From contig NZ_SFCC01000026.1 in the NCBI RefSeq assembly GCF_004214935.1, positions 1 to 58,783 of the forward strand: a stretch of 58,783 nt of DNA, in the 5' to 3' direction. Shown here piece after piece: positions 25,582 to 33,792 of the stretch. This stretch comes from Amycolatopsis suaedae. Its GTDB lineage: Bacteria > Actinomycetota > Actinomycetes > Mycobacteriales > Pseudonocardiaceae. The notes beneath the pieces were generated by a model. That model had not been told where the DNA came from. It saw only the letters and a program-made list of their open reading frames with translations, and made no database searches. The stretch's first letter is position 1. The number at the start of each line of letters is the position of its first letter. The translations under genes and the position numbers were made by a program.

Positions 25582-25778
25582 GGTGCACTCCTTTCGAACT
25601 CGCGCGATCTCCCTTCATCGGCATCGGCACCGGTCCGCCGCACCCTGACCACTTCCGGCGTACACCACTCGGAAGAGTGGATCTCGGGATGTGTGGTGGG
25701 CAACTCGGAGGTCCCGTCGGGCCCGGTCCGGGCGCTAACCTGCGGTGCTGGAGTTTCCCTGCCCGACTGGAGGTCCCC

Positions 25779-26366
25779 GTGTCCACACCGTCGCTGACCG
25801 CGCGGCCGGCCGTCCTGGCCGACATCGTTCCCGGGGCGCTGGCCCGCGACCTGGCCCTGATCGCCGCGGGCGCCGGGCTGACCGGTGTGGCCGCGCAGAT
25901 CACCGTGCCGGTTCCGGGCAGCCCGGTGCCGATGACGGCCCAGACCTTCGCCGCGCTACTGGTCGGTGCCGCACTCGGCTGGCGCCGCGGCGCCCTGTCG
26001 ATGGTGGTGTACCTGCTGGTCGGCGCCGCGGGCGTGCCGTGGTTCAACGGCGGAACGTCCGGCCTGTACGGTGCCAGCGCCGGCTACGTCGTCGGGTTCG
26101 TGTTCGCGGGCGCCCTGGTGGGCGCGCTCGCCGGCCGCGGTGGCGACCGCACTCCGCTGCGGGCCGCGGCCACCATGGTCCTCGGCAACCTGGCCATCTA
26201 CGTCGTCGGCGTGTCGTGGCTGATGGCGTCGACCGGGTTCGACCTGGCCACCGCGCTCGACAAGGGCGTGGCGCCGTTCCTCATCGGCGACGCCATCAAG
26301 ATCGTCATCGCCGCCGGCCTGCTGCCCGGCGTCTGGGCGCTGCTGGGCCGCTTCAACCGGAGCTGA
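25779..26366 (+). CDS. bioY: Biotin transporter BioY
   Basis: A 195-residue S-component of an ECF-type biotin transporter with about six transmembrane helices. It has the BioY pattern AAQITVPVPGSPVPMTAQTFAALLVGAALGWRRG, then GVPWFNGGTSGLYGASAGYVVGF and a C-terminal GDAIKIVIAAGLLPGVW. The GTG at 25779 follows TGGAGGT; the longer frame from 25677 has no signal. No bioM or bioN is adjacent, so it may act alone or with a shared energising module. The EamA reading frame runs antisense across its 3' 70%. Confidence 0.93.
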   Translation: MSTPSLTARPAVLADIVPGALARDLALIAAGAGLTGVAAQITVPVPGSPVPMTAQTFAALLVGAALGWRRGALSMVVYLLVGAAGVPWFNGGTSGLYGASAGYVVGFVFAGALVGALAGRGGDRTPLRAAATMVLGNLAIYVVGVSWLMASTGFDLATALDKGVAPFLIGDAIKIVIAAGLLPGVWALLGRFNRS

Positions 26367-27230
26367 CCTGCTCAGCGCCACCCCGGCGATGATCAGCACC
26401 CCGCCCGCCGCGGTGTTCCAGCCGAGCGGTTCGGCCAGGAACACCGCGCCGGCGAGGGTGGACCACAGCGGCATCACGTAGGTCACCGTCGCCGCGACCG
26501 TCGACCCCGCGCGGCGGATGACGTCGAAGTTCAGCACGTAGGCCACCCCGGTCCCGACCGCACCAAGCGCCAGCAGCGCGAGCAGCGGACCGGTTCCGGG
26601 CCACGCGGGCACGCCTTCCACAGCGAGGGCGAACGGTGCGAGCTGCACCGTCCCCGCCGTCACCTGGGCCGCCGACAGCGCCGTGGCCGAGTACCTGCGA
26701 CCGGCCAGGAAACGACGGGTGTAGGCGAACCCCGCGCCGTAGCACGCCGTCGCGCCGAGGCAGGCCAGGCTGCCCGCCACCGAGCCGACCCCCGCCGACA
26801 GCCCGCCGCCGAGGACGAGCACCGCCCCGCCGAAGCCGACGGCCAGGCCGCCCAGCCGCGCCAGGCCGGGCTTCTCGTCGGCCAGCAGCAGCATGGCGAA
26901 GGCCATGGTCATCAGCGGGGTCATCGCGTTGAGGATCCCGGCGACGACCGAGCTGACGTGTGTCTCGCCGTAGGCGACCAGCGTGAACGGCACCGTGTGC
27001 AGCAGCAGGGCGACCACCATGGCGTGTCCCCACAGGGCCGGGTCGCGGGGCGGCGCGCCACGGGTCACGGCGAGCATGGCCCACAACGCGGCCGCGCCGA
27101 ACAGGCACCGCGACAGCGCCACCCACAGCGGGCCGACGCCGGCGTCGACGCCGATCTTGATCAGGGCGAAGCTGAGCCCCCACACGACGCTCAGCAGCAG
27201 GAAACCGGGCAACCAGGAACGTTCACGCAC
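25956..27230 (-). CDS. EamA/DMT-superfamily transporter with antisense C-terminal extension
   Basis: A 424-residue frame. Residues 1-291 are a normal ten-helix EamA permease (LLSVVWGLSFALIKIG; NAMTPLMTMAFAMLLL; YVMPLWSTLAGAVFLAEPLG; VLIIAGVALSR). Then, instead of the expected stop, ~133 hydrophilic His/Gln/Gly-rich residues follow that are antisense to bioY. The tail is probably either a real but meaningless read-through or the product of a lost stop codon or indel near 26360. Start GTG 27230 is chosen by family length; GTG 27257 is also open. The gene is divergent from lysR, 71 bp apart. Substrate is unknown. Confidence 0.8.
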   Translation of the reverse strand: MRERSWLPGFLLLSVVWGLSFALIKIGVDAGVGPLWVALSRCLFGAAALWAMLAVTRGAPPRDPALWGHAMVVALLLHTVPFTLVAYGETHVSSVVAGILNAMTPLMTMAFAMLLLADEKPGLARLGGLAVGFGGAVLVLGGGLSAGVGSVAGSLACLGATACYGAGFAYTRRFLAGRRYSATALSAAQVTAGTVQLAPFALAVEGVPAWPGTGPLLALLALGAVGTGVAYVLNFDVIRRAGSTVAATVTYVMPLWSTLAGAVFLAEPLGWNTAAGGVLIIAGVALSRSAPVEAAQQRPDAGQQAGGDDDLDGVADEERRHALVERGGQVEPGRRHQPRHADDVDGQVAEDHGGRGPQRSAVATAAGERAHQGAREHEPDDVAGAGTVQAGRSAVEPRHARGADQQVHHHRQGAAAPAECGTDQ

Positions 27231-27287
27231 ATCCCGGAGACTGCCCGGATGAGGCACAATGAGTCCAACAAGTGGTTCCCCGTGAAG

Positions 27288-27304
27288 CATGAGAGTTGCT
27301 CATG
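27288..27304. promoter_or_regulatory. Possible LysR-type operator overlapping the lysR start
   Basis: CATGAG (27288-27293) and CTCATG (27299-27304) form perfect 6-bp arms with a 5-bp spacer in the short divergent EamA/LysR interval. The right arm includes the lysR ATG. LysR regulators often bind such sites and control themselves and the divergent gene. The spacing differs from the classic T-N11-A site, so this is tentative. Confidence 0.35.
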
Positions 27305-28153
27305 AGCCTGAATCTGGCCCAGCTCAGGGCCTTCGTGGCGGTGGTCGAGGCCGGCGGGTTCGGTGCCGCCGCGCCTGCGCTCGGGATCAGCCAGTCGGCC
27401 GTCTCGCACGCGGTCGCCGCGCTGGAGCGCACGGTCGGCAGGCCGGTGATCCGCCGGGACGGCGCCACCTCGCGGCCCACCGCGTTCGGCATGCGGTTGC
27501 TCGACCACGCGCGCACGGCCGTCGCGGCGGCCGAGGCCATCACCGGGCTGGCCGCCGAGGCCGCGGGCGGCCCGTCCGGCACGATCCGGCTGGGCACCGT
27601 CTCGACCGTGTGCCTCGGCCTGCTGCCCCGGCTGCTCGCCGGGTGGCGTGCGGAGTTTCCCGCCGTGTCGGTCCGGGTGTTCGAGGGCGACGACGACGAG
27701 GTGGCCGACTGGCTCGCCGCGCGGACCGTCGAGGCGGCGATCCTCGTCGACCCGCCGCGGACCACGGGTGTGCAGGTCGGCTCGGACGAGTTCCACGCCC
27801 TGCTGCCCGCCGACCACCCACTGGCGGCCGAGCCGGTGATCGACGCGGCCGACCTCGCCGACGACCCGTTCCTGCTCTCGCTCGGCGGCTGCGAGCCGCA
27901 CGTCGAGGAGGTGCACCGGCGGGCCGGGGTGCCGCTGCGCCCGACGCACCGGGTCCGCGAGCTCAGCACGCTGGTCGCGATGGTCCGTGCCGGGCTGGGC
28001 GTCTCGGTCGTGCCAGGCCTGGCGGCCGCGATGCTCGACGAGGGCCTCGTGCTGGTGCCGCTGCGGCAGCGCCTGCACCGGCGGCTGATCCTCACCGGCC
28101 CCCTGGACCGCCCCTGGCACCCGGCCGTAACCGCGCTGGTCGAGAGCGTGTAG
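27302..28153 (+). CDS. LysR-family transcriptional regulator
   Basis: A 283-residue regulator with an N-terminal winged helix (LAQLRAFVAVVEAGGFGAAAPALGISQSAVSHAVAALE written here in part: SQSAVSHAVAALE) at residues ~4-60. The periplasmic-binding-like effector domain follows from ~85 (GTIRLGTVSTVCLGLLP). ATG 27302 with GAGAG upstream is chosen over TTG 27296. Divergence from the EamA transporter gene suggests it controls that transporter in response to a small molecule, the standard arrangement; the ligand is unknown. Confidence 0.92.
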   Translation: MSLNLAQLRAFVAVVEAGGFGAAAPALGISQSAVSHAVAALERTVGRPVIRRDGATSRPTAFGMRLLDHARTAVAAAEAITGLAAEAAGGPSGTIRLGTVSTVCLGLLPRLLAGWRAEFPAVSVRVFEGDDDEVADWLAARTVEAAILVDPPRTTGVQVGSDEFHALLPADHPLAAEPVIDAADLADDPFLLSLGGCEPHVEEVHRRAGVPLRPTHRVRELSTLVAMVRAGLGVSVVPGLAAAMLDEGLVLVPLRQRLHRRLILTGPLDRPWHPAVTALVESV

Positions 28154-28175
28154 CACATCAGCTACCGTCGTCGGC

Positions 28176-28394
28176 ATGGCCGAGATCCCATCCGACGACG
28201 GGCTTGGAGCGGCGCTACCGGTCCCGCCGAAGCGCCGCAAGCGGTTCCTCCCGTTCGAGGAGGTTCTGTCACCACAGGCGGATCCCGGGCTCACAGCCGA
28301 GCTGAAGGACCTGCTCGGTGAGGAGACGCCTGATGACCTCGACGATCCATGGGAGCGAGCGGCACGTCGGCGACGTCAGGATCAGAACTCTTGA
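28176..28394 (+). CDS. Small conserved-looking hypothetical protein
   Basis: A 72-residue soluble, highly charged protein with a basic patch (PPKRRKRFLPFEE) followed by an acidic helix (ELKDLLGEETPDDLDDPWERAARRRRQ). Codon use is normal for the genome and the ATG is well placed 22 bp after lysR. No domain is recognised. It ends at the start of a repeat block. Its short size leaves some doubt. Confidence 0.6.
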   Translation: MAEIPSDDGLGAALPVPPKRRKRFLPFEEVLSPQADPGLTAELKDLLGEETPDDLDDPWERAARRRRQDQNS

Positions 28395-28438
28395 AGGCCA
28401 CCTTCACTACGTGAGACGTCAGGGCCCCGGCAAAGTCG
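28392..28438 (+). repeat. GTGAAGG palindrome module, direct copy
   Basis: The module begins with TGAAGGCCACCTTCA (28392-28406, 6-bp arms), then ACGTGAGACGT, then CAGGGCCCCGGCAAAGTCG. The same three parts, inverted, lie at 28775-28821, so the two copies face each other around the short-period repeats. The first 3 bp overlap the end of the 72-residue gene. Confidence 0.9.
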
Positions 28439-28965
28439 TGGTGGGGCAGGGCAGGGTGGTGGCGGTTTCGAGCGCAGAACTTGCGTGCGTGAGCGCAGAA
28501 CTCACGATGTGGACCGGGTTCTCACCTAGTGCCGGTCGCCTGCGTGAACGGCTCGTTCGCGCGAGTCGTACGTTCTCACGCGCGAGTTGTACGTTCCCGC
28601 CCGTACGTGAAGGTGGAGTTCGCGTGCGGGAGCGTGGGACTCGCGTGCACGAAGGTGGGACTCGCGGGACCACGCGGTGAGAGGCGTGTCTCACGGTATG
28701 AACTCCACGCTCGTGCACGCGAGTTCCACGTTCCGGTACGCGAGTCCCACCTTCGCGCACGATCACCCGGCCACGGACTTTGCCGGGGCCCTGACGTGAG
28801 ACGTGGTGAAGGTGGCCTTCACGTGCCTTGGTGACCGTCGGCGCCACCACAGCGGTCTCGACGCCCGGGCGTGACGTGCCCGTTCGCGGGCGCCCGCGGC
28901 GCGAGCGGCCCGTTCGTGCCCCGGCGGCCACGGTTTGACGGGGCGGCCCGGTACCGTCTCGTTCC
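28395..28965. repeat. 571-bp repeat block before dinG
   Basis: No gene is seen. Between two inverted GTGAAGG modules (28392-28438 and 28775-28821) lies about 300 bp of a degenerate ~20-bp repeat. Units such as GCAGAACTCACG and GGGACTCGCGTGCACGAAGG run first, then the inverted form (CGCGAGTTCCACGTTCCGG, CGCGAGTCCCACC), making the whole block roughly palindromic. The remaining ~140 bp before dinG has no repeat and may hold its promoter. The layout resembles the 18.2-18.4 kb block. Confidence 0.85.
28775..28821 (-). repeat. GTGAAGG palindrome module, inverted copy
   Basis: This is the reverse complement of the module at 28392-28438, with the same GACTTTGCCGGGGCCCTG, ACGTGAGACGT and TGAAGGTGGCCTTCA parts and only a few differences. 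Together the two copies bound the short-period repeat block like terminal inverted repeats. No target-site duplication is evident by eye. Confidence 0.9.
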
Positions 28966-31014
28966 GTGCCCAAGACCGCTGAACTCCCCGGTGTCCTCGA
29001 ACTGCTGACGCATGCGGTCGAGGCCGTCGGAGGTGCCGAACGCGAGGGCCAGGTGGCGATGGCCGACGCCGTCGGCCGGGCGATCCGCACCGGCGAGCAT
29101 CTCGCCGTGCAGGCGGGCACCGGCACCGGGAAGTCGCTGGCCTACCTGGTCCCGTCCATCCGGCACGCCGTGGAGAAGGGCACCACCGTCGTCGTCTCCA
29201 CGGCCACGATCGCGCTGCAGCGCCAGCTGGTCGACCGCGACCTGCCACGGCTGGCCAAGGCGCTGAAGAAGCCGCTCGGCAGGGAGCCGACCTTCGCCAT
29301 CCTCAAGGGCAGGCGCAACTACCTGTGCCTGCACCGCCTCGACAGCGGCGCGCCCGAGGAGCCGGAGGACGGGGCGCTGTTCGACCCGTTCGCCGTGTCC
29401 CGGCTTGGCAAGGAGGTGCAACGGCTGCACTCCTGGTCGTCGGACACCGAGACCGGCGACCGCGACGAACTGGTACCCGGCGTGTCCGACCGCGCCTGGC
29501 GCCAGGTCTCGGTGACGGCGAAGGAATGCCTCGGCGCCGCGCGCTGCCCGATCGGCACCGACTGCTTCGCCGAACGGGCCCGCGCCGAGGCGGGCAAGGC
29601 CGACGTCGTCGTCACCAACCACGCACTGCTGGCCATCGACGCACTGCAGGGCTACCAGGTCCTTCCCGAGCACGACCTCGTGGTCATCGACGAGGCCCAC
29701 GAGCTGGTCGACCGGGTCACCTCGGTCGCCACCGCCGAGCTGACCGGCGCGATGATCTCGGTGGCCGCCCGCAGGTGCGGCAGGCTGGTCGACGCCGACG
29801 TCGCCGACCGGCTGATGGAGTCCGGCGACGGCCTCGCCCTGGTGCTCGACGACCTGCAGCCCGGCCGGATGGATTCGCTGCCGCAGGCACTGTCCGGCGC
29901 CGTCACCGCGGTCCGCGACGCGGCGCACCTGTGCGTCAGCGGGCTCGGCTCGGAGCGCAAGGAAGACGTCGACGCGGCCACCGCCCGCCGCCTCGCGCTC
30001 ACGCTGCTGGAGGAAATCCACGACACCGCCAACCGGCTGCTGGAGGCGTTCGAGGAGGACACCGCGCACCGGCAGGACGTGGTCTGGCTCAGCGGCGACC
30101 GCTACTCGGCCAACCCACGCCCGCCCGCTCTGCACGTCGCACCGCTCAGCGTCTCCGGCCTGCTGCGGGAGCGGGTGTTCGGCGTGAGCACCACCGTCCT
30201 CACCTCCGCCACGCTGGCCCTCGGCGGCAGCTTCGACACGCTGGCCCGCCAGTGGGGCCTGCCGCCCAGCCAGCCGAAGGCCGTCAAGGCCGAGGGCACC
30301 GCCACCGACAAGGCACCGCCGGCCGAGCAGACCAGTCCCGCCTGGCGAGGGCTGGACGTCGGCTCGCCGTTCGACTACCGCCGCAACGGCATCCTCTACA
30401 CCGCGAAGCAGCTACCGCCGCCGGGCCGCGACGGGCTGGCCCCGGCCACCCTCGACGAACTGGCCGAGCTGATCGACGCGGCGGGCGGCCGCACCCTGGG
30501 CCTGTTCTCCTCGATGCGCGCGGCCAAGCAGGCCACCGAGGAGCTGCGGGACCGGGTGGAACACCCGATCCTGTGCCAGGGCGACGACTCGACGGCGCTG
30601 CTGGTACGCAAGTTCGCCGAGGACACCCGCAGCTGCCTGTTCGGGACGCTGTCGCTGTGGCAGGGCGTCGACGTCCCCGGCGGGTCGCTGCACCTGGTGG
30701 TGGTCGACCGCATCCCGTTTCCGCGGCCGGACGATCCGGTGTCCTCCGCACGGCAGCGTGCCGTGGAAGCCCGTGGCGGCAACGGTTTCCTCACCGTCGC
30801 GGCCACCCACGCCGCGTTGCTGCTGGCCCAGGGTGTCGGCAGGCTGCACCGGTCGACCAGCGACAAGGGGGTCGTCGCCATCCTCGACCCACGGCTGGCG
30901 ACCGCCCGCTACGGCGGGTTCCTGCGTGCGTCGCTGCCGCCGTTCTGGCCGACGTCGGACCCGGAGGTGGCCAGGGCCGCGCTGCGCCGGCTGGATGCCG
31001 CAACCCCGGGCTGA
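28966..31014 (+). CDS. dinG: DinG-family ATP-dependent DNA helicase
   Basis: A 682-residue XPD-like superfamily 2 helicase. Walker A is GTGTGKS at 51-57 and the DEAH box starts at 242 (VVIDEAHEL). A four-cysteine Fe-S cluster region lies between them (YLCLHRL; AKECLGAARCPIGTDCF). The C-terminal half has helicase motifs V-VI (TLSLWQGVDVPGGSLH; GVGRLHRSTSDKG). It unwinds DNA 5'-3', with a role in resolving R-loops or damage. GTG start at 28966. Counterpart of mycobacterial Rv1329c, next to the pncB-clpS region in both genomes. Confidence 0.94.
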   Translation: MPKTAELPGVLELLTHAVEAVGGAEREGQVAMADAVGRAIRTGEHLAVQAGTGTGKSLAYLVPSIRHAVEKGTTVVVSTATIALQRQLVDRDLPRLAKALKKPLGREPTFAILKGRRNYLCLHRLDSGAPEEPEDGALFDPFAVSRLGKEVQRLHSWSSDTETGDRDELVPGVSDRAWRQVSVTAKECLGAARCPIGTDCFAERARAEAGKADVVVTNHALLAIDALQGYQVLPEHDLVVIDEAHELVDRVTSVATAELTGAMISVAARRCGRLVDADVADRLMESGDGLALVLDDLQPGRMDSLPQALSGAVTAVRDAAHLCVSGLGSERKEDVDAATARRLALTLLEEIHDTANRLLEAFEEDTAHRQDVVWLSGDRYSANPRPPALHVAPLSVSGLLRERVFGVSTTVLTSATLALGGSFDTLARQWGLPPSQPKAVKAEGTATDKAPPAEQTSPAWRGLDVGSPFDYRRNGILYTAKQLPPPGRDGLAPATLDELAELIDAAGGRTLGLFSSMRAAKQATEELRDRVEHPILCQGDDSTALLVRKFAEDTRSCLFGTLSLWQGVDVPGGSLHLVVVDRIPFPRPDDPVSSARQRAVEARGGNGFLTVAATHAALLLAQGVGRLHRSTSDKGVVAILDPRLATARYGGFLRASLPPFWPTSDPEVARAALRRLDAATPG

Positions 31015-31069
31015 GGGCCGCCGGAGTCCGGCAGTACCGTTAAAAGAACGGCAAAGACGGGAGAACCAC

Positions 31070-31405
31070 TTGTCCCAGGCACAGTCCCGATCGGTCAGCG
31101 TCGACGACACCGGGGTCCGCCGCCAGCTCGCCGACGGAAGCGAAGAATCCGTCACCTGGTCCGAGCTGTCCTCCGTGGTGATCAGAGTGATCCCCGAGGG
31201 GCCCTGGAAAGAGGACGTCTTCCTGATGCTCGCCGGCAGCGACGGCACCGGGACGGCCATCCCCAGCGGCGACCCGGCCGCGGACGCGCTCATCGAGCGG
31301 CTGCAGGCGCTTCCCGGCTTCGACAACGACAAGTTCATCGAGGCCATGACCACCGACGCCGACGAGGCCTACGTCGTGTGGCGGAAGGACAGCTCCGCCA
31401 ACTAG
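31070..31405 (+). CDS. Conserved hypothetical protein
   Basis: A 111-residue soluble protein starting at TTG 31070, with GGGAG 8 bp upstream. A beta-hairpin-like N-terminus (SVSVDDTGVRRQLADGSEESVTW written in part: VRRQLADGSEESVTW) is followed by VVIRVIPEGPWKEDVFLMLAG, IPSGDPAADALIERLQALPGF and a final AYVVWRKDSS. This resembles small PH-like actinobacterial proteins. No catalytic residues are recognised. The stop TAG shares a CTAG palindrome with the stop of the convergent osmC. Confidence 0.75.
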   Translation: MSQAQSRSVSVDDTGVRRQLADGSEESVTWSELSSVVIRVIPEGPWKEDVFLMLAGSDGTGTAIPSGDPAADALIERLQALPGFDNDKFIEAMTTDADEAYVVWRKDSSAN

Positions 31406-31806
31406 TCGATCGGGAACTGCTCGGTGACCGGCACGCCGCGGCGCAGCGTCCGGCTGACCGTGCACAACCGGTCGACGGCCCGGTCGACCGCCTCGGCCAG
31501 CGCCACGCGCTGCTCCATGTCCAAGGCGGACACGTCCACATCGAACTGGACGTGCACACCGGCCAGTTCGTGCGCGCCCTCGTGTTGATTGGCCGTGACC
31601 TCGACGCGGAACTCCGAGTCCTCGCCGACCCGGCGGGTGATGAGCTGCTCGCCCGTCACGGCCGCACACGCGGCCGCGGCGACCTGCAGCAGCTCCGACG
31701 GCGAGAACACCCCGTCCTGCCCCTTGCGGCCCAGCGGAACCTCGGCACCCCGGCCGTTGCTGCCGACGAAATGGTGCTCGCCGACCCTGCGCACCTCAAG
31801 CCCCAT
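31402..31806 (-). CDS. OsmC/Ohr-family peroxide reductase
   Basis: A 134-residue OsmC/Ohr-fold protein. The two reactive cysteines typical of the family are Cys47 (AAAACAAVTGEQL) and Cys115 (DRLCTVSRTLR), which reduce organic hydroperoxides. The ATG at 31806 with GGGAGG upstream gives the normal length; the longer frame is rejected. Its start overlaps the end of the peptidyl-tRNA hydrolase gene by 11 bp, so it is the last gene of the ctaD-serB-pth2-osmC run. Confidence 0.88.
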   Translation of the reverse strand: MGLEVRRVGEHHFVGSNGRGAEVPLGRKGQDGVFSPSELLQVAAAACAAVTGEQLITRRVGEDSEFRVEVTANQHEGAHELAGVHVQFDVDVSALDMEQRVALAEAVDRAVDRLCTVSRTLRRGVPVTEQFPID

Positions 31807-32566
31807 CGACAACCTCCCGGTACTGCGCGAGCACGGTGACCGTGCCCGGATCGACCTCGGTGAACCCGGCGTCGCGCACGGCGATGACACCGCGGTCCCG
31901 CCACGCCTGTCCCGGGTCGGGCCCGGGAAGCAACGCTGCCCACTCGGCCGCGGACGGAACCCGCACCGCACACCGGAAACCGTCACCTGCCCACTTGGCC
32001 AGTTCCTCCTCGCCGAGCAGCGAGGCCAGCAGCATCGTGCCGTGCCCGACCTGGGCGGCGGCCTTGCCGACGGTCATCTCCACGGTCGGGTTGAGCCACA
32101 GCAGCGGACGGTCGGCCGGCGGCGGTCCCGGCTCGTCGGCGGGCAGCTCGCTTCCGGAGATCTGCAGCCGCGCGACCTCCCTGGGCGCGTCGACGACCCG
32201 GCCGGGCACGAGGGCCCGCGCCTGCGCGCCGTCGACGGTGACGGTCACGCCCGGCAGGTCGCACACGGCCGTCCAGTGCGCCCCGCGAGCCCTGCGGGCG
32301 ACCTTGCGGATGTGGCCGGAGACCCAGTCGCTGACGGGTTCGTGCCACAGGCCGCCGGGCTGGGCACGCTCGTCGAGGCAGACGGCCAGCGCGGCAGCCG
32401 CGGCGGCCTCCAGCAGCGGGGTCCGCCCCGGTGGTTCGGCCTTCTCCATGCGCAGGATGACCGGCATCGCGCGGACCTCGTCGGGTGTGGCCTCCGGCAG
32501 CGCGGTCTGTTCGGCGGGCAGGCCCAGCCAGGACGCGTAGCGAGCGGCCAGCGGACGCAGGATCAC
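31796..32566 (-). CDS. Peptidyl-tRNA hydrolase of the PTH2 type
   Basis: A 256-residue protein. The C-terminal half carries the PTH2-type signature NPTVEMTVGKAAAQVGHG followed by FRCAVRVPSAAEW. The N-terminal half (about 1-130) contains WHEPVSDWVSGHIRKVARRARG and may be lineage-specific. PTH2 enzymes recycle peptidyl-tRNA; this class often coexists with bacterial Pth. The GTG at 32566 overlaps the serB stop (GTGA). Moderately sure of family, less so of substrate. Confidence 0.8.
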   Translation of the reverse strand: MILRPLAARYASWLGLPAEQTALPEATPDEVRAMPVILRMEKAEPPGRTPLLEAAAAAALAVCLDERAQPGGLWHEPVSDWVSGHIRKVARRARGAHWTAVCDLPGVTVTVDGAQARALVPGRVVDAPREVARLQISGSELPADEPGPPPADRPLLWLNPTVEMTVGKAAAQVGHGTMLLASLLGEEELAKWAGDGFRCAVRVPSAAEWAALLPGPDPGQAWRDRGVIAVRDAGFTEVDPGTVTVLAQYREVVDGA

Positions 32567-33792
32567 AGCCGTTCGGGCTCGAGCCCGTCCGCGGCGTCTG
32601 CGGCCTCCACCTCGGCACGGCTGATGCCGAGCATGAACAGCACGGCGTCGAGGTACGGGTGGGACAGCGCGGTGTCCGCCACCTCGCGCAGCGCGGGCTT
32701 GGCGTTGAACGCGACACCCATGCCCGCGGCACCGAGCATGTCGATGTCGTTGGCACCGTCGCCGACGGCGACGCACTGGGACAGCGGGATGTCGTACTCG
32801 GCGGCGAACTTCCGCAGCACGGTCGCCTTGCCCGCCCGGTCGACCACGTCGCCGACGACCCGGCCGGTGAGCACCCCGTCGACGACCTCCAGCTCGTTGG
32901 CCACCGCGAAGTCGAGGCCGAGGTCGTCGGCCAGCGAGGAGATGATGCGGGTGAAGCCGCCGGACACCACCCCGCAGCGGAAGCCGAGGCGCTTGAGCGT
33001 GCGGACGGTCGTGCGGGCGCCCGGCGTCAGCTCGATGGCGGCCGCGACCTCGTCCAGCACCGTCGCGGGCAGCCCCTTCAGCAGTGAGACCCGGCGTTCC
33101 AGCGACTCGGTGAAGTTCAGCTCGCCACGCATCGCGGCGTCGGTGATCTCGCGGATCTGCGGCTCGACGCCGGCGTGGGCGCCGAGCATCTCGATGACCT
33201 CACCCTGGATGAGCGTCGAGTCCACGTCGAACACGATGAGCCGCTTGGCCCGGCGGGCCAGGCCCGCCCGTTCGACCGCGATGTCCAGCTTGCCGGCGGA
33301 GGCGACGTCGACCATCGCCGAACGGAGTTCAGCGTCGGCCTCGGGCCCGTCACCCGCGGCCGAGACGAAGACCTCCAGGCCGGTCACCGGGTAGTCGGCG
33401 ATGCTGCGGATCGTCTCGATGTTGGCGCCCAGCGCCGCCAGCCTGCGTGCGACCTCGGTGAACGCGCGGGCCGTCAGCGGGTGCCCGAGCACCACCAGCA
33501 CGTGCGAGGCACCCTGACGCCCCGGGGCGAACGGGTCGGCGCCGATCGCCGCGCCGATCCTGACGTCCACCTGCATGGACACCGACGCCATGGCCTGCTC
33601 GACCAGTTCCTGCAGACCCTCCGGGTCGGAGTCGACCTGGACGAGCACGCCGAGCACGAGCTGGCCCCTGATCACCACCTGCTCGACGTCGAGCAGGTCC
33701 ACTCCGTGCCGGGTCAGCGCTGCGAACAGCACCGACGAGACGCCAGGTTTGTCCGGACCAGTGGTGGTGATCAGAACCGGCGTCTGCGTCAC
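32563..33792 (-). CDS. serB: Phosphoserine phosphatase with N-terminal ACT domains
   Basis: A 409-residue HAD enzyme for the last step of serine synthesis. Residues 1-~170 hold two ACT-like domains (VLITTTGPDKPGVSSVLFAAL; VLVVLGHPLTARAFTEVARRL), as in mycobacterial SerB2. The catalytic motif is DVDST with Asp189 and Asp191, then SGGFTRI, the Lys in DRAGKATVLR, and GDGANDIDML. GTG 33792 overlaps the ctaD stop. It competes with CysM for phosphoserine. ACT domains suggest amino-acid feedback. Confidence 0.96.
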   Translation of the reverse strand: MTQTPVLITTTGPDKPGVSSVLFAALTRHGVDLLDVEQVVIRGQLVLGVLVQVDSDPEGLQELVEQAMASVSMQVDVRIGAAIGADPFAPGRQGASHVLVVLGHPLTARAFTEVARRLAALGANIETIRSIADYPVTGLEVFVSAAGDGPEADAELRSAMVDVASAGKLDIAVERAGLARRAKRLIVFDVDSTLIQGEVIEMLGAHAGVEPQIREITDAAMRGELNFTESLERRVSLLKGLPATVLDEVAAAIELTPGARTTVRTLKRLGFRCGVVSGGFTRIISSLADDLGLDFAVANELEVVDGVLTGRVVGDVVDRAGKATVLRKFAAEYDIPLSQCVAVGDGANDIDMLGAAGMGVAFNAKPALREVADTALSHPYLDAVLFMLGISRAEVEAADAADGLEPERL

